From the NCBI GenBank assembly GCA_905331475.1, contig CAJNYU010000184.1, positions 186,001-250,000 on the forward strand: a stretch of 64,000 nucleotides of DNA. Direction: 5' to 3'. This document shows positions 24,786 through 39,323 of the stretch, piece by piece. A program made the translations under genes and the position numbers. How positions within the stretch are numbered: the stretch's first letter is position 1; each line of letters starts with the position of its first letter. Source of the stretch: Rotaria socialis. Its lineage: Eukaryota; Rotifera; Eurotatoria; Philodinida; Philodinidae. The notes under the pieces are model-generated. The model was not told where the DNA came from and made no database searches. It saw nothing but the letters and a program-made list of their open reading frames with translations.

Positions 24786-27308
24786 ATGACTATTCCAGAT
24801 GATGATTCTACAAAAAGGAAACGATGGACTCATCTCCGTCGTGTGCTCGAACGAGCTGGACCTTTTAAAGATCCAAATTTTGAACCATCGACTGAGGTTT
24901 ATTCTAGAAATTATTTCATCATTTTTCTTAATAACACTCACAATTTTAGCTTTTATCAGCAATCGAATCTGTTAGAATATTAATTATTGGTGCCGGTGGT
25001 CTCGGTTGTGAATTATTGAAAGATATGGTAGGTATAAGAGAAACAAAAAAAGAAGATTTTATTTTTACTTTCATGACAACCGTATATTCTCTATTAGGCT
25101 TTGATGGGTTTTTGTCGTATTGATATAATCGATATGGATACAATTGATTTAGCTAATTTAAATCGTCAATTTCTGTTTACGTAAATGCAACGAAATTGTT
25201 TTATGTGTTTGTGAAACCGTATTTTCTCTTCAGTAAAGCTGACATAGGCAAATCAAAAGCTGAAATTGCCGCCAAATTTATCTTGAATCGTATACCAAAT
25301 TGTAATGTTACACCGTATGTAAACAAATATTCAACAAATAACTTTGAAATGAAAATTTATTTTTTGATTTACAGACATATGAACAAAATTCAAGATTTCG
25401 ATGCATCGTTTTACTCACGTAAATTTAATTTGTTTTTTCAAACAATTTTGGATTTTTATTTTTTATTTCAGAGTTTCGAATTATTGTTTGTGGTCTCGAT
25501 TCTATTGTTGCTCGTCGATGGATCAATAGTATGCTAGTAAGAGGATAACGGGAAAAAAATAAAGAGTTGAAACATAAATTGTTATTATTCTGTTTAAGGT
25601 TAGTATGCTACAATATGATGAAAATAATCAAGTTGTACCAACTTCAATAATACCTCTTATCGATGGTGGAACAGAAGGATTTAAAGGCAATGCAAGAGTT
25701 ATTATGCATGGATATACTAGTTGTATAGAATGTACATTGGATTTATTTCCTCCACAAGTAAAATATAGAAAATTTACCTTATGAACCTATCGCTCGTACT
25801 CAAATAACATTATGTGACTTTTGTCAGAATATTTTCGAATACTATGTTAATTTATTCTGGCAAATAACGTGTTCAAATTGGCATGATAGATTTATAAAAT
25901 CATTGTACTTCTCAAAAAAGCGATTTCGATTTCAAAGAAAAACGAGAAGGAGATTAGACTTCAATAATATATTTTTCGTGATATAGCTAAGAAAATAGTT
26001 CTACTCCTTATTCCACTCTGAAGATCAGAATAGATCTAGACTACGAGCAACACTATTGTAACTTCTTCGTCCATTTGACAAGATGATCTCGAGTTTCCTC
26101 TAGCAACTGTTCTGTATCGGTACTTTCTATTGTGAAGTTTAGTCCATATTGCTACGAGATATTTACTTTTGAACTTTCTTTTTCACATAATTTACAAGTG
26201 TTTGTTCCAGTTGAAACGCACAAGAATGACTTACGCATGTATCGAAAAATAGCTGCCAGTTTCAATCGGTGATCGTTTAATGATCGAATATGTTGTTATA
26301 CGAAAATTTATGTGAAATAGTTTGTATACAAAACTTTGTTTTCTTTAACAAGGTAAACTTTCCTCAATGCACCATTGCAAATAATCCTCGTTTACCAGAA
26401 CATTGCGTTGAATGGGTGACAAGTATTCTTTGGCCGAAAGAAAAACCATTTGGTCCAGGTTGAATATTTTTCGAATGTTTAATAGAAAATTTAAAATTTC
26501 GTTCTTCAATAAGGTGTTAACATCGATGGCGATAGTATTGAACATATTCAATGGATTGTTGAGCATGCCACAAAACGAGCTAATGAACATAATATAACTG
26601 GAATTAATTTTCGATTCACACAAGGTGTAGTTAAACGTGTTATACCAGCTGTTGCATCAACAAATGCTGTTATTGCATCGATTTGTGCTACAGAAGTTTT
26701 TAAACTAGCTACATCGTATGTTTGTTTTTGTTTTTTTCTATAATTTGTTTTAGAGGAAAAAAAATTGTTTTCTTATTTCAATAGATCTGTCCTGCTTATG
26801 AATAATTACACGATGTTTAATGACATTGAAGGAATATATATGCTAACGTATCCCCCTGAAAAAAGAGAGGATTGCCCAATATGTTCAAATGTTCCTGTAC
26901 GCGTTCAAATTAATGAAACAGCGAAATTTCAAGAACTCGTTGATCAACTTATTGAAAAATAGTAAGACATGAGAAGAAAAGAAATCTGAAATTTTGAAAT
27001 TAAATTTTTGATTTAGTCAATTGATTGCTCCATTGATTTGTACACAGATTGATGGAAAATCAAAAACTTTATATATGACAAGTACAAAACAAATGCTTGA
27101 ACTAACAAAACCGCATCTTAGAATGACATTGCAAGGTTGAAAGAATATTTCCTACTTATTTTTATTTGATCGATAATAGTTTCATTTATTTTAAGAACTT
27201 GGATTAGCCAATGGTACTGAACTGTTGGTTGGCGATCCAGCACGAGCTTCGTCCATGCGTGTGATCATTTCACTAACTAGTTCCATGGAAACTACTACAG
27301 CGAAATAA
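24786..27308 (+). CDS. UBA3: NEDD8-activating enzyme E1 catalytic subunit
   Basis: With NAE1/APPBP1 it adenylates NEDD8, forms a thioester with it and passes it to UBE2M, feeding cullin neddylation. Landmarks in order over about 12 exons: [20 protein letters not shown], the ATP-binding [75 protein letters not shown], then across a 594-nt intron [18 protein letters not shown], where the Cys of CTIA is the NEDD8 thioester residue. After that come [20 protein letters not shown] and a zinc-knuckle CPIC. The C-terminal ubiquitin-like domain ends [14 protein letters not shown] and a TAA at 27306-27308. The ATG directly follows a TTTTCTAG acceptor, and AATAAA overlaps the stop. It is the first of four close same-strand genes. 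Confidence 0.95.
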
Positions 27309-27436
27309 ATATCAGAGATCATAGTCTATGTTTTTTAAAATATGTTTTTTTTACTAGTATATTGAAAATCAAGAAATAACATTTTTGAACTAACCTAACT
27401 TCAAGAATCACATTTATCATTTCAGATGTAAATGGT

Positions 27437-28258
27437 ATGACAACTGTAATCGATACGTTCCTCTATCTTCAACGAGATATTGAACAGTCATTTCAACGTG
27501 TTCAAACAATCTTTAGTTCTTCGCATTATGATAGACAAGAACTAGATCACATCTTTAATCATATATCATGTACTCTTGATGATTTAGAAAAAGTAAATCA
27601 ATTAATTAATTCATCGTCTTCCGTTGAAAATGAATCTGTAAATATTACATCTAATCAAAATGCTCCACTTTTATTAAATCTGTCTGAAAATGATTTTGAT
27701 GATGAAATTTCGAATAGCCAAATATCTATTAAAAATTCAACAAAAAAAATTTTTACAGTCGGCTATTCAAAAGACAATGAAGAACGATTATTAGTAACTA
27801 ATTCAAATGCAACAATAGATCTTCAGCCATCATTCGATGAACGTGAAGATTTTATTCATCGTATGAAACTACAGCGTGACTATTATAAAAATAAAATTCA
27901 ATCAATAAACAACGAAACTCAAATGGAAATAATTCAACTTGATCAAACACCAGACGACCACAACAATGAAGATCATATTATTCGTAAACAAGATGAACAA
28001 CTTGAACAAGTTCATCACTCAATAGTATCTTTGAAAAATTTAACACAAAATATTAATTTTGAAATAAATGATCACATACGTGTTTTGGATAATCTTGAAA
28101 CAGGTATGATAGATAGTCAAGGTCATGTAGAAATACTAACAAATCAAACAAAAACTTTTATTCGATCATCAGCTGATGAAGTTGGTGGACATACATGTCT
28201 ATTTGCTTTTGCTGTTGGGCTTTTTTTCATAATTGTTATTTTAATTCTGTTCTTCTAA
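27437..28258 (+). CDS. Syntaxin-6/10-like Qc-SNARE with an altered zero layer
   Basis: A 273-residue tail-anchored SNARE for endosome/trans-Golgi vesicle fusion, encoded in one exon. Residues 1-60 (TFLYLQRDIEQSFQRVQTIF ... LDDLEKVNQLI) fit the syntaxin-6 N-terminal helical bundle. A long acidic Asn/Ser-rich linker follows. The SNARE helix begins QDEQLEQVHHSIVSLKN at about residue 187 and aligns without gaps to the syntaxin-6 pattern. The C-terminus is a hydrophobic anchor (LFAFAVGLFFIIVILILFF). The position that should be the zero-layer Gln is His (residue 213, codon CAC at 28073-28075, context EINDHIRVLDNL). The ATG lies 128 bp after the UBA3 stop. A TTTCAG acceptor ends 11 nt before it, and between them is a start-stop ATGTAA at 27426. 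AATAAA at 28305-28310. Confidence 0.85.
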   Translation: MTTVIDTFLYLQRDIEQSFQRVQTIFSSSHYDRQELDHIFNHISCTLDDLEKVNQLINSSSSVENESVNITSNQNAPLLLNLSENDFDDEISNSQISIKNSTKKIFTVGYSKDNEERLLVTNSNATIDLQPSFDEREDFIHRMKLQRDYYKNKIQSINNETQMEIIQLDQTPDDHNNEDHIIRKQDEQLEQVHHSIVSLKNLTQNINFEINDHIRVLDNLETGMIDSQGHVEILTNQTKTFIRSSADEVGGHTCLFAFAVGLFFIIVILILFF

Positions 28259-28340
28259 TATATAAATAGATTCTCTCGATTGATTTTACTTTTGTCTTTG
28301 GGTAAATAAAAGTGTTTATTTTTTTAGATTAAAAAAAGAA

Positions 28341-30762
<2,422 letters not shown>

Positions 30763-30874
30763 TCATAGTTCATTTGTTTTTGCTTATGTCAGATAATGCA
30801 CTTTTTTTCGTTTTTATTTCCGGTGGCATTTTTTGTTCAGTCCGTTGACTGACCTTTTGCGTTTTAACTAAGAT

Positions 30875-30897
30875 TTTCAAAAAAAAAAAAAAAAAAC
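30875..30897. repeat. Poly(A) run
   Basis: Uninterrupted stretch of about 18 A downstream of TGS1, followed by CAGG. Probably a slippage-prone homopolymer. Confidence 0.7.
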
Positions 30898-30957
30898 AGG
30901 ATCACAAACAAGATTTTTTTATTTCTCTTTGTTCTTTAAGTTTCAGATTTCTATGCG

Positions 30958-33649
30958 ATGTCGTATCAAAAAGTACAAAATTTTAAATGTCGTTGCCCAC
31001 TTATACGAATAAGTTAGTTCCATAAGAATATACAATTATCGTTAATATTCATATTTTTATTTTGCTTTGCGATTTTTCAGATGTATTCGGTATTCATGAA
31101 TCGCATCAGATACCTAATATTCCATGTGATCGTTCATCGAATGATGTTTTTCTAAATCAACATCTTCAATGGTATCATAATTTTGATAGTGGATCGGCTC
31201 GAAAATTAGTTCGTGCTATCTTTAATAATACGAGTCCACATCAAAATCTGTTTAGTATTAATGAACCTATAGTAAAACGAAATATTGCTGTCGAAGGTTA
31301 TAAATGTATGTCAATTAAACAATGAAATTTTGAGGAATTCTATAATTATATTTTTCTTTGTAAAGGTAAATGTCCATTGACACATGATGGTGCGTTTGGT
31401 CTCTCTGATGAACATGATATTACCAATGTACCATGTGGTAAGGCTCTCTTAGTTGTATTTGTTTCTTTGTTTTTCTTAAATTTTGAAAATTTTAGGTCGA
31501 GCAGATAAAGAAGTTCTATGTTTTCAACATTTACAATATCATCATAATCTTTCTTCACGAGCAGCTAAAAAAATTGTTCTTGCTATTTTATCATATACTC
31601 CAACAGTAACACAATTATTTCATAATGATGATTTCGTAACACAATCTAAATGTGCTGTAAGAAAACTCAAAGCCAAATGTCCACTAATAGCAACTCATAT
31701 GTATGGTAAGTTCATCGATTTACTAATCGTCAACGTAAAAATACCATTCATGGTTTTCTTAACACAAAATTTAACGAAACAAAATTATTTCCTATCTCAA
31801 ATGTATTTTCTCATTAAAAATCGATGAGTCATATGTACGAGTTAGAGAATTCGATGAACTTTTCCGTAAAAAAACAAAACGATGAACATAGCAACGCTAA
31901 TAACAGAAGCATTGCTGAGCACGGACAGACATAAGTACATTTTCAAATGTCATGGCTACCTACTGTTTTGAAAATACTCTGTAATAGAAAAGAATGAATA
32001 TAAACTGTATATGGGTTTCCGACAGTTTACAAACAATAGAAGTCTAAAATCATAGTTTATTTCGATTCATTATAAAAACTTCAGTTGACTAACATGTGTT
32101 CTCACGTTAAATTTCAAAACAGGTGTAGATCAACTTCGCTTTTTATGATAATATCACATATATCATTGAGTTTAACTGTATTTTTATTTTTAAAATATTT
32201 TCTGCGTAAAATTTATAAAGAAAATTGCAACTGCATGCAGATTTTTTCCTTGCGTACAATGCTTAGAAACCAGTAAACAACATCGTTAATTAGGCCATAT
32301 TATTCTCCTATACTTTTAGAATACTATCAGTTCTTTGCAAGACCTCTTACTGTTTCTGCTCTATTTTTTTATGCAAAGATTCCATGGAGAAATGACTCCG
32401 CGATATCCTTATCCTGGAGTTGTTTAGTAATTTATCAAATGTGTTTTCTAGGTTTGGGCGATCAACATCGCGTTCCAAATATTCCCTGTGATCGTGCTGA
32501 TCAGGATATATTTCTATTTCATCATTTAACATATTTTCACAAGTTAAACCCTAAAGCAGCAACTCAATTAATACGCGCAATACTTCTACATAAAAATCCA
32601 ACAGAACCAATATTTCACTATAATGATACTATTGTTGTGTCTCATCACACATTGAATGATCAAGAAACACGACGCAGTAAAAAAATAAAAAATAATCAAC
32701 AAACATTATCTGAGTTTAATTATTCAAATCAATTTGACTCTAAATCATTCGAAAGTTTTCAATCGAATTTTGTTAGTAATGTACGTTCGAAGGTAAATCA
32801 AAATAACGCATAACCATACTCAAACCATTTTTTATTTATTTTTCGTAGTATCCGTCATTTTTTAATCCTTTAAACACATCGGCTTTGTCAGCTTTGCTTC
32901 ATAAAAACTCCAGTGGAAGTAAGATTTTATGAAATTTTTTGTATAATTTCAATAATTTTACTTTTTCTAGAAATGGAAAATAATTCAATACCACTCGATT
33001 TTACTGTAAATAAGCAACAAACATATCAAGTACGTTTAAAAATCGAATAGAGAACGATTAAGATGTAACACAATATGATAGAAAACTATTTTCTCTAAAT
33101 TGCATTGGATCCGAGGGGGACTACATACCTAGTAGCCGAGCCAGAAAACTATTAAATAGGCTTCACTATCATGTCAAACGAATTTTTTTCAAAGCATTAT
33201 TTTATGAGACTTCATTATACTTAGCTTGTTTTAGTCGTCGTTCATGTTCTTCTAGAAAAGTTGACTAATATGTAAATATTCTTAAAAAAAAACAAAGTTT
33301 AACAAAAACTACAAGAAATTATTATCTAGAATTCTCCCGAAGCAACGTCGTTTCTGGAGATATCGCAAAATAAACTCTCGTAGACGTACGAAGTATTGCT
33401 TCTGAATTGACTTCAATATAAGAAATCGATGTATTTCCGGAATTAGAAAAATAATCTTATCCTCACACCTCATCTTATCTAATCTATGTATGATTTAATT
33501 TTTTGTGCTATCTCTATTTGTGAAACATAATTAAATTATATTCTTCTTACATGTTTTCATAGCAAATTTTATTTTCTATTCAGATGTCTTACTCCTATCC
33601 AACAAATAATATGGCACATGGTCACGATCTAAATTCATTTTTAACCTAA
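30958..33649 (+). CDS. Protein with three C-x20-C-x11-H-x4-H repeats, putative zinc-binding
   Basis: Not a family I can name. The model starts at ATG 30958 (MSYQKVQNFKC), 11 nt after a TTTCAG acceptor, and uses exons 30958-31012, 31081-about 31303, about 31368-31438, about 31497-31708, about 32452-32791 and three small 3' exons to TAA 33647-33649. It holds three repeats with a period of about 80 residues. Each runs CPL, then FG or YG, a His at repeat position 15, N(I/V)PC at 19-22, then exactly 11 residues to His, 4 to another His, and an amphipathic A-A-x-x-(I/L)-(V/I)-x-A-I helix. The fixed Cys2-His2 spacing suggests one zinc per repeat. The C-terminal tail is Ser/Asn-rich (SFESFQSNF) with a basic RRSKKIKNN patch, possibly nuclear. 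It is the last gene of the close-packed group. Confidence 0.72.
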
Positions 33650-34091
33650 TGAATGCCATTACAATTCGAATCTTTGTATATTGTTGTTTTTTCTTTTTCT
33701 TTTATATACAATTGTTCTTTTCTCAGTATTAATATTCAAATGTCAGAATTGCTGTACTTTACGAATAGAACTTCGTTTTTCTTTTTGTAATCTGTATTAG
33801 GTTAATGATTATGATCGTTTAAGAATAAAACAAAAATTTTAAACAAAAGATCAGTTATTTTTATTGTAGTCAAATTCATCAACCTGAGTGAAACAAACAA
33901 GCAAACACAAAAAAATACGTGGAATTATTTGATTGATTATCGTCAAAATGAAATAGGAAACAAAAAAAATACTCTAGAGTGAAAAAAAAACAATCCATCG
34001 ATCCTAAGTCCAATATTATTTGAATTTTTAACAAAATATGAAAGAAAATTATGTACAAAGTTAGATTTGTTTTATTTATATTTGAACAAGT
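33650..34091. other. 3' UTR region between convergent genes
   Basis: About 440 bp between the Cys/His-repeat gene (+) and the SOX gene (-). AT-rich with AATAAA near 33823 and its complement TTTATT near 34071, likely poly(A) signals for each. No gene. Confidence 0.55.
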
Positions 34092-35651
34092 TTATAAAGT
34101 TGGATCGCTATTTGATAAATCAAGATCAGCCCATAATTTAAAATCGCCAAGCATTTGCAATTGATTAAAAAATGCTTCTTGTGTTTGAGGATCAGCCGAT
34201 GCAAGTGCATCAAGTAAAAGTGGATCAATGGGCTGTGATGATGATGATGATGTTCCGTTTGTTGTTTGTGATGAATTAAATAGTGATGGATCATCAAAAT
34301 TATTGTTCGATGAAAATAAACCTAATTTCGGATCAATCAATGAAGCAAGCGTGTTTGTAAGTAATGTCGATGAGGAATTTTCATCGAAATCATTTTCCAT
34401 TGATGTTGAAAGATTTTCATCTAAACGATTTAATCCCGGTAGAATCGAGTTTTTCGATGTACAATCATCCGATGATGTATCTGTTGTATCCATTGATGAT
34501 GATGCATGTGGATTTGTTGAATTTCTTTGTGGTGATGAACCTTTTTTAGCACGTTTACGTGGTTTATACTTGTAATCTGGATATTCACGTAAATGAAGCA
34601 TTTTCAATCTTTCAGCTTCATCAATAAATGGACGTCGTTCAATTTCCGATAGGCGTTTCCATCGTGCACCTAAATATTTTGATATTTCAGCATTGTGCAT
34701 GTCAGGTGCTAATTGAACAATTTTCCGACGTTCCAATTGTGAAAAAACCATAAACGCATTCATTGGCCTTTTAACACGATTGATGCGTTTTTTTGAACGT
34801 GTTCGTGTTGCATCCGAATACGGTGTTTGTGTTTCAGGTTCGATCATTGATGAACCGAAAGTTGATGGTGGTTGTGTACTTGGTGATGTTAGAAGTTCAA
34901 CTAGAACTTTTGTTTTAGCAAAAAATGCATCATTTTGAGTTGTTGGAGGAGATTGAATGGATGTTGGTAAACTCGATGTTGTTGTACGAACATTTGATAT
35001 ACGTGTTGATGTTACTGGAGTATTTTCATTTTCTTTATTGGCCGATGAAGAAACTAGAAGAGATAAGAAAACTAATTTGTTTTGATGACATGATTTAATA
35101 TAGTTACTCGATTTATTCATGGCTGATACCATTGTTGCTTGTGGCGTTTGAACAACATTTGATGTTGATAACATTGGTGTTTCAAGAAGTTTAGCTATAC
35201 TATTATGTGTTGCTGTTGGTATTGTTGTATTATTTGTTGATTGTAATAGTGACATTTGACTTAATGTATGTAAATTATTAACAAGTGTTGCTAAACTAAT
35301 ACCATTTTGTCCATTGATAATTGTTGTTGGCGTGGAAATATTCTGATTATTAGCATTATTTGAAAATAAAAGACGGTTAACAGTTATTGTTCGCGGTTGT
35401 TGAGGTTCAGTTTTAGTATTATTCATGATAAATACAGCTGGTTGCTGATCCGAAGTGTCATTTGAAGATGTTGTAGGTGCTGTGGTTGTTATTGTACGCA
35501 TTTTTTGTAGAGCTGCATCACCAATACGCATTGGATTCAAAGAATTTTTATTCAATGATGAAGCACCTTTAACAGCCGGAATTATAATAGCACCTGATGA
35601 GGTATTTGCAATCGATGACGCGGTTAAGATACGTGAAGACGATAAATCCAT
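34092..35651 (-). CDS. SOX family HMG-box transcription factor
   Basis: A nuclear DNA-binding regulator that bends DNA at ACAAT-type sites. Start ATG 35651 ([13 protein letters not shown]), stop TAA 34092-34094. The HMG box lies at about 34560-34785: [19 protein letters not shown], then [48 protein letters not shown]. The RPMNAFMV signature is the SOX mark. Phe replaces the usual Trp after MV. The box looks most like group C (Sox4/11), but I am not sure of the group. Both flanks are Asn/Ser/Thr-rich, and the C-terminal region is acidic and Ser-rich, as in SOX activation domains. A 54-nt intron (35054-35107) with GTAACT donor and TCTTCTAG acceptor is in frame and stop-free, so its retention would insert 18 residues. 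Confidence 0.9.
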   Translation of the reverse strand: MDLSSSRILTASSIANTSSGAIIIPAVKGASSLNKNSLNPMRIGDAALQKMRTITTTAPTTSSNDTSDQQPAVFIMNNTKTEPQQPRTITVNRLLFSNNANNQNISTPTTIINGQNGISLATLVNNLHTLSQMSLLQSTNNTTIPTATHNSIAKLLETPMLSTSNVVQTPQATMVSAMNKSSNYIKSCHQNKLVFLSLLVSSSANKENENTPVTSTRISNVRTTTSSLPTSIQSPPTTQNDAFFAKTKVLVELLTSPSTQPPSTFGSSMIEPETQTPYSDATRTRSKKRINRVKRPMNAFMVFSQLERRKIVQLAPDMHNAEISKYLGARWKRLSEIERRPFIDEAERLKMLHLREYPDYKYKPRKRAKKGSSPQRNSTNPHASSSMDTTDTSSDDCTSKNSILPGLNRLDENLSTSMENDFDENSSSTLLTNTLASLIDPKLGLFSSNNNFDDPSLFNSSQTTNGTSSSSSQPIDPLLLDALASADPQTQEAFFNQLQMLGDFKLWADLDLSNSDPTL

Positions 35652-36886
35652 GTTTATTGGGGGGAAATATGTCAAAAAAAAACAATTTTTGAACAACTTA
35701 TTGTTCACTCTAGATAAAGCTTTTCGTTCATTAATATGAATATATCGAAGTGTACGTCAGCGGTCATTGTGTTCGATTATGACGGACGAGCATTGTGTTT
35801 GAATTAACCAACGGGAACGAAGAATGTTTTCCTTTTTTTCTTCTGTTCTCATCCGTACTATTCCCGAAATTGCGTTCACGAAATTTTCTTCTTCCTTTTT
35901 CGTCGTGTTATCCGTGTATTCGTCCGCATAACACACGAAACAGCGAACACTCCAATTTATTTGCCAAAAGAAAAAAAAAGAGAAGAGAAAATATAAGCTA
36001 GGAAATGAATTTAACTATGTATGGTGACCTCATTGAAATTTTGTATGAGAAAAAAAGAAAAGAAGAGACCAAGAAAAAAAGATAATATGACGGAGAAAAA
36101 CAAACAACGAAGAAAAAAAAGATGTGCTTCCGTCTAGTGTTCAGACTGGAGAAATTCTAATTTTCCATCTTGAAGACGAATACAAACAGTTGAATCTGTA
36201 AAACCTACAGCATTAAATAGTTATTCAAATATTGTTTGATAGAACTTTTTATATGAGAATGTTAAGATGATTCGTTTTAAATCGAATTATCGCTATGAAA
36301 TCATAGCATATCGTTGTTAATCGTCTTTTCTTATTATAACACGTCCATCAAACGTTAATATCTAATCGACTAATTCGATAGTCTCATTTCAGCATCTAAT
36401 GGATATCGAATTTCTCTACATTGAGCCTTTTGATTGCCACTTCATAGTAGACCAGATGCTGGGTGTTACGTAATTTCGAACGCTTGAAAAAAATTTTCAA
36501 CTACATTTGTTATAAAACATCTGCTATTAAATTAAATCAAATTTCTAGGCTATTTACAAGTCTTCCTTGAATTTCAACTGCTAAATAAAGAATCATAATA
36601 TTTGACAAATATGACATTTGATTATCAATAGATTTATGTGTTTAAATACAAAATCAATATTTAGAATTCATTCCAAAGATTTACAACGTTTACATTTCTT
36701 ATGACTATATATATATTCTTGTTTGTGAATACTGAGAATTTGAAAAGTTCAATTTGATCAGAAATTTTATTCTGCTAAATTTTACTTCTTGTTAACTCGT
36801 TCAATATGTTTCCTTTCCTCGAACCGTTTTCAAGATAAACACACGAGAAGATGATTTTAGTACGAATTCTGTATTTTTTCTCTCAT
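35652..36886. other. Upstream region of the SOX gene
   Basis: About 1.2 kb. The first 350 bp contain purine-rich AGAAAAAAAA tracts near 36040-36120. No gene is supported. It should carry the SOX promoter and the 3' end of the next minus-strand gene. Confidence 0.45.
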
Positions 36887-38773
36887 CTATCGTATAGTCG
36901 AATGAAAAAATGTTGATGTCATTTGTAAATAATATCTAATCGGTGTACCACTGCTAACTTTAACCCATGTTGCTGATGCTTCCCGTTGACCAACAGGCAC
37001 ATGCATATTGTCAACAATCCAGAAAACATCGGCACCAGTGTTACTTATTAACCATGCTCGACCATCTTCATACGAAGATAAACGTGCGTAACGACCATGC
37101 TGAATAGGTACATGACGAAATAAACGTTCATGCATATTATTTGCTTGAAGTGACACGTGTCGTTCTTCGAGCAAAATGCCTGGTCCACTACCAAACCAAA
37201 TTAAACCTATTAAAACAGAGCATATGAAAGAGATGCACAATTTTACACTACTATTATCTTCATACCTAGTACATCTTCTTCGCTGCCATCTTCTTGTAAA
37301 ATTTTTCTAACAGATATATCCGCTAATTTTCGATATCGTGTCTCCGGTGGTGCAAGCGCATGAAGACGTTTCATTTGCATAGCATTCGATAATTCAAGTA
37401 ACATAAGACTATATCGAAATAAACAAAATACACTTGTACTCGTTACAGCAATACGTCGAAAGCCAATTTCACCATTGGAAAATTCGTAGGCATCATAATA
37501 TTCATTTTCACCTGCTTTCCATCGATATAAACCTTGTTCACTTAATATTAACCATTGACTATTTAATGGCCACCAGCATAAATCAACAATTAAGCCATGT
37601 TGAAATTTGATTGAATATCCTTCGACATCTGCCATACAGATCATTTCTCGTTCATAATCATAATAAATTATTTCTTTACCATTTGAAGCTAATGCTTCAC
37701 CTAAACCACGATTGCTACTTACAGCACCATCAGCAGACGTAGCAGGTAAACTAGAAGATCGATCGGTATAATTACTACTAGTAACTGAACGACGATCATT
37801 CGATCGTTTAGTAGTTTCTTCTGTCCTTTCTTGCAGACACAATGTACATGGTCCTACAGTTGTTTGATCGGAACCACGTGATGTTTCATCATCTTCATCA
37901 ACATGATGATGGATGTGATGGCCATTTTGTTGTCCATTGATATGACTACTTTCTTCTTCATCATCAAATGGTGGAAGTATATGCGGCAATTGTCTTGCTT
38001 GACGATGGTGAAGATGAAATCTATGCCGTTGAATTTCTTTTGCGTTATTCTGATCTTCACTTTGAATACTTCGTACTATGGTTTGAAGCGTTGTCATTTG
38101 ATCTTGAACATGCTCTTCGTTTTTGTGCCGTACATCTAAAAATACATAATATAACATGATCAAATCTATGTGCTGGAATAAGACGGAAATGAATTAACCT
38201 CCTGATCGCATAGGTGAATGGACACTTGTTGTAATTTCTCCAGTGCCTGGCCGTTTATTAATAACATAAAGAACAGTTTCTTCTTTTTCAAGAATAAGTT
38301 TAGTTAAATCAGAAACCATATGATCGAGACCAGTCAAACGAGTATGAACAGCAGTCAGATCAATTTCAACAATGGGTGGAGGCAATGGTTCAACTGGTGG
38401 TGGTGGATCAGGAATGTTTACAAGAGCCATTTGTTGAACAATTTGTGTAGCTATTTTATTTAAATTGAGTACCTTACTCCTGTAATAAGAAAGTTCTATG
38501 GTAAAATCTTCAAATCTATAAATTATTAACTAACGCAATAGTTGTATCAATACATCCACATTCATTTCGAACAGCTTCGACTGCTCTCGAAACTTCATCA
38601 AGTCGTTGAAGAAGTCGAGCCCTTTTCAGATTACACGCTTCTAATGTTTGACCAATTTGCTCAATTACCTCAGCCATATCACTTGTCATTATTGCGTGTA
38701 ATCGCTCGCGTGCTTCCATTGATGTCATACTTAATGTTGTTGTTGCAAGAAGGTGAGAATCTTGACCGTCCAT
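36887..38773 (-). CDS. Unknown protein: coiled-coil N-terminus, beta-rich C-terminal half
   Basis: I recognise no family. Four exons on the minus strand: from ATG 38773 (MDGQDSHLLATTTLS; an in-frame ATG also at 38812) to about 38534, then 38472-about 38200, about 38137-37265, and about 37208 to the stop at 36887-36889. Residues 20-85 form a heptad-like helix (MAEVIEQIGQTLEACNLKRA). A proline-rich PDPPPPVEPLPPP linker and a second helix come next. The middle is His/Asp/Ser-rich (HIHHHVDEDDE) with a CTLCLQ pair of Cys. The C-terminal part has short strands with repeated Trp motifs (IVDLCWWPLNSQWLILSEQGLYRW, split by loops; LIWFGSGPG; EDGRAWLISNTGADVFWIVD), which suggest a WD-like or tectonin-like beta-propeller. 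Such architecture fits a scaffold or tethering protein. Confidence 0.65.
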
Positions 38774-38910
38774 TTGAAAATGTGTGTGTCTGTATTTGTG
38801 AATATTTTTCACTAATAAACTTTTCTGGGTTTGAATAATGCAAAAGTGAGCATGTTGACGTGTAGTTATGTAGTAGCAAAGATATTTTTCTTTTAATCAA
38901 AAATATGCTA

Positions 38911-38918
<8 letters not shown>

Positions 38919-38943
<25 letters not shown>
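38919..38943. repeat. (TC)n microsatellite
   Basis: About twelve TC units upstream of the unknown minus-strand gene. Confidence 0.9.
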
Positions 38944-39323
38944 GTTATAGGGTATCGAAGAAAGAATGTCATAGACAAGAAAAAAAATAAGCTTCTATGC
39001 ATGAATAAATGGCATTGATGATGATAATAATAATAATACATAGAAAAGATGAAAATTTGATGTTTCGCTTTTACATGATGATACATTCTGTAATCATCAT
39101 GTTTTTCTTGTTCGTTTTATTTATACATACTAAATTGCTTTCCTAGTTAGAAGAACCATGACGAGGATATATTTTTATAAAAGGACAAAAGAAGACCAAA
39201 AACACGATTCACATTCAAAAATAAACACTAAGACTATGCAAAGATAGTAATGGGATCCTCGAATTCACACGAGAGAAAAATCGTCAAGGAACTTTATTGG
39301 ATACGACGTTGTATAATTCTGGT
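38944..39323. other. Intergenic region
   Basis: 380 bp, AT-rich with AAT/GAT trinucleotide stretches near 39015-39040. It should hold the promoter of the unknown minus-strand gene and the 3' UTR of adenylate kinase. No gene seen. Confidence 0.5.

Noticed and set aside
34076..34297. His-rich minus frame beside the SOX C-terminus
   Set aside because: It is the other reading frame of Asp- and Ser-rich SOX codons.
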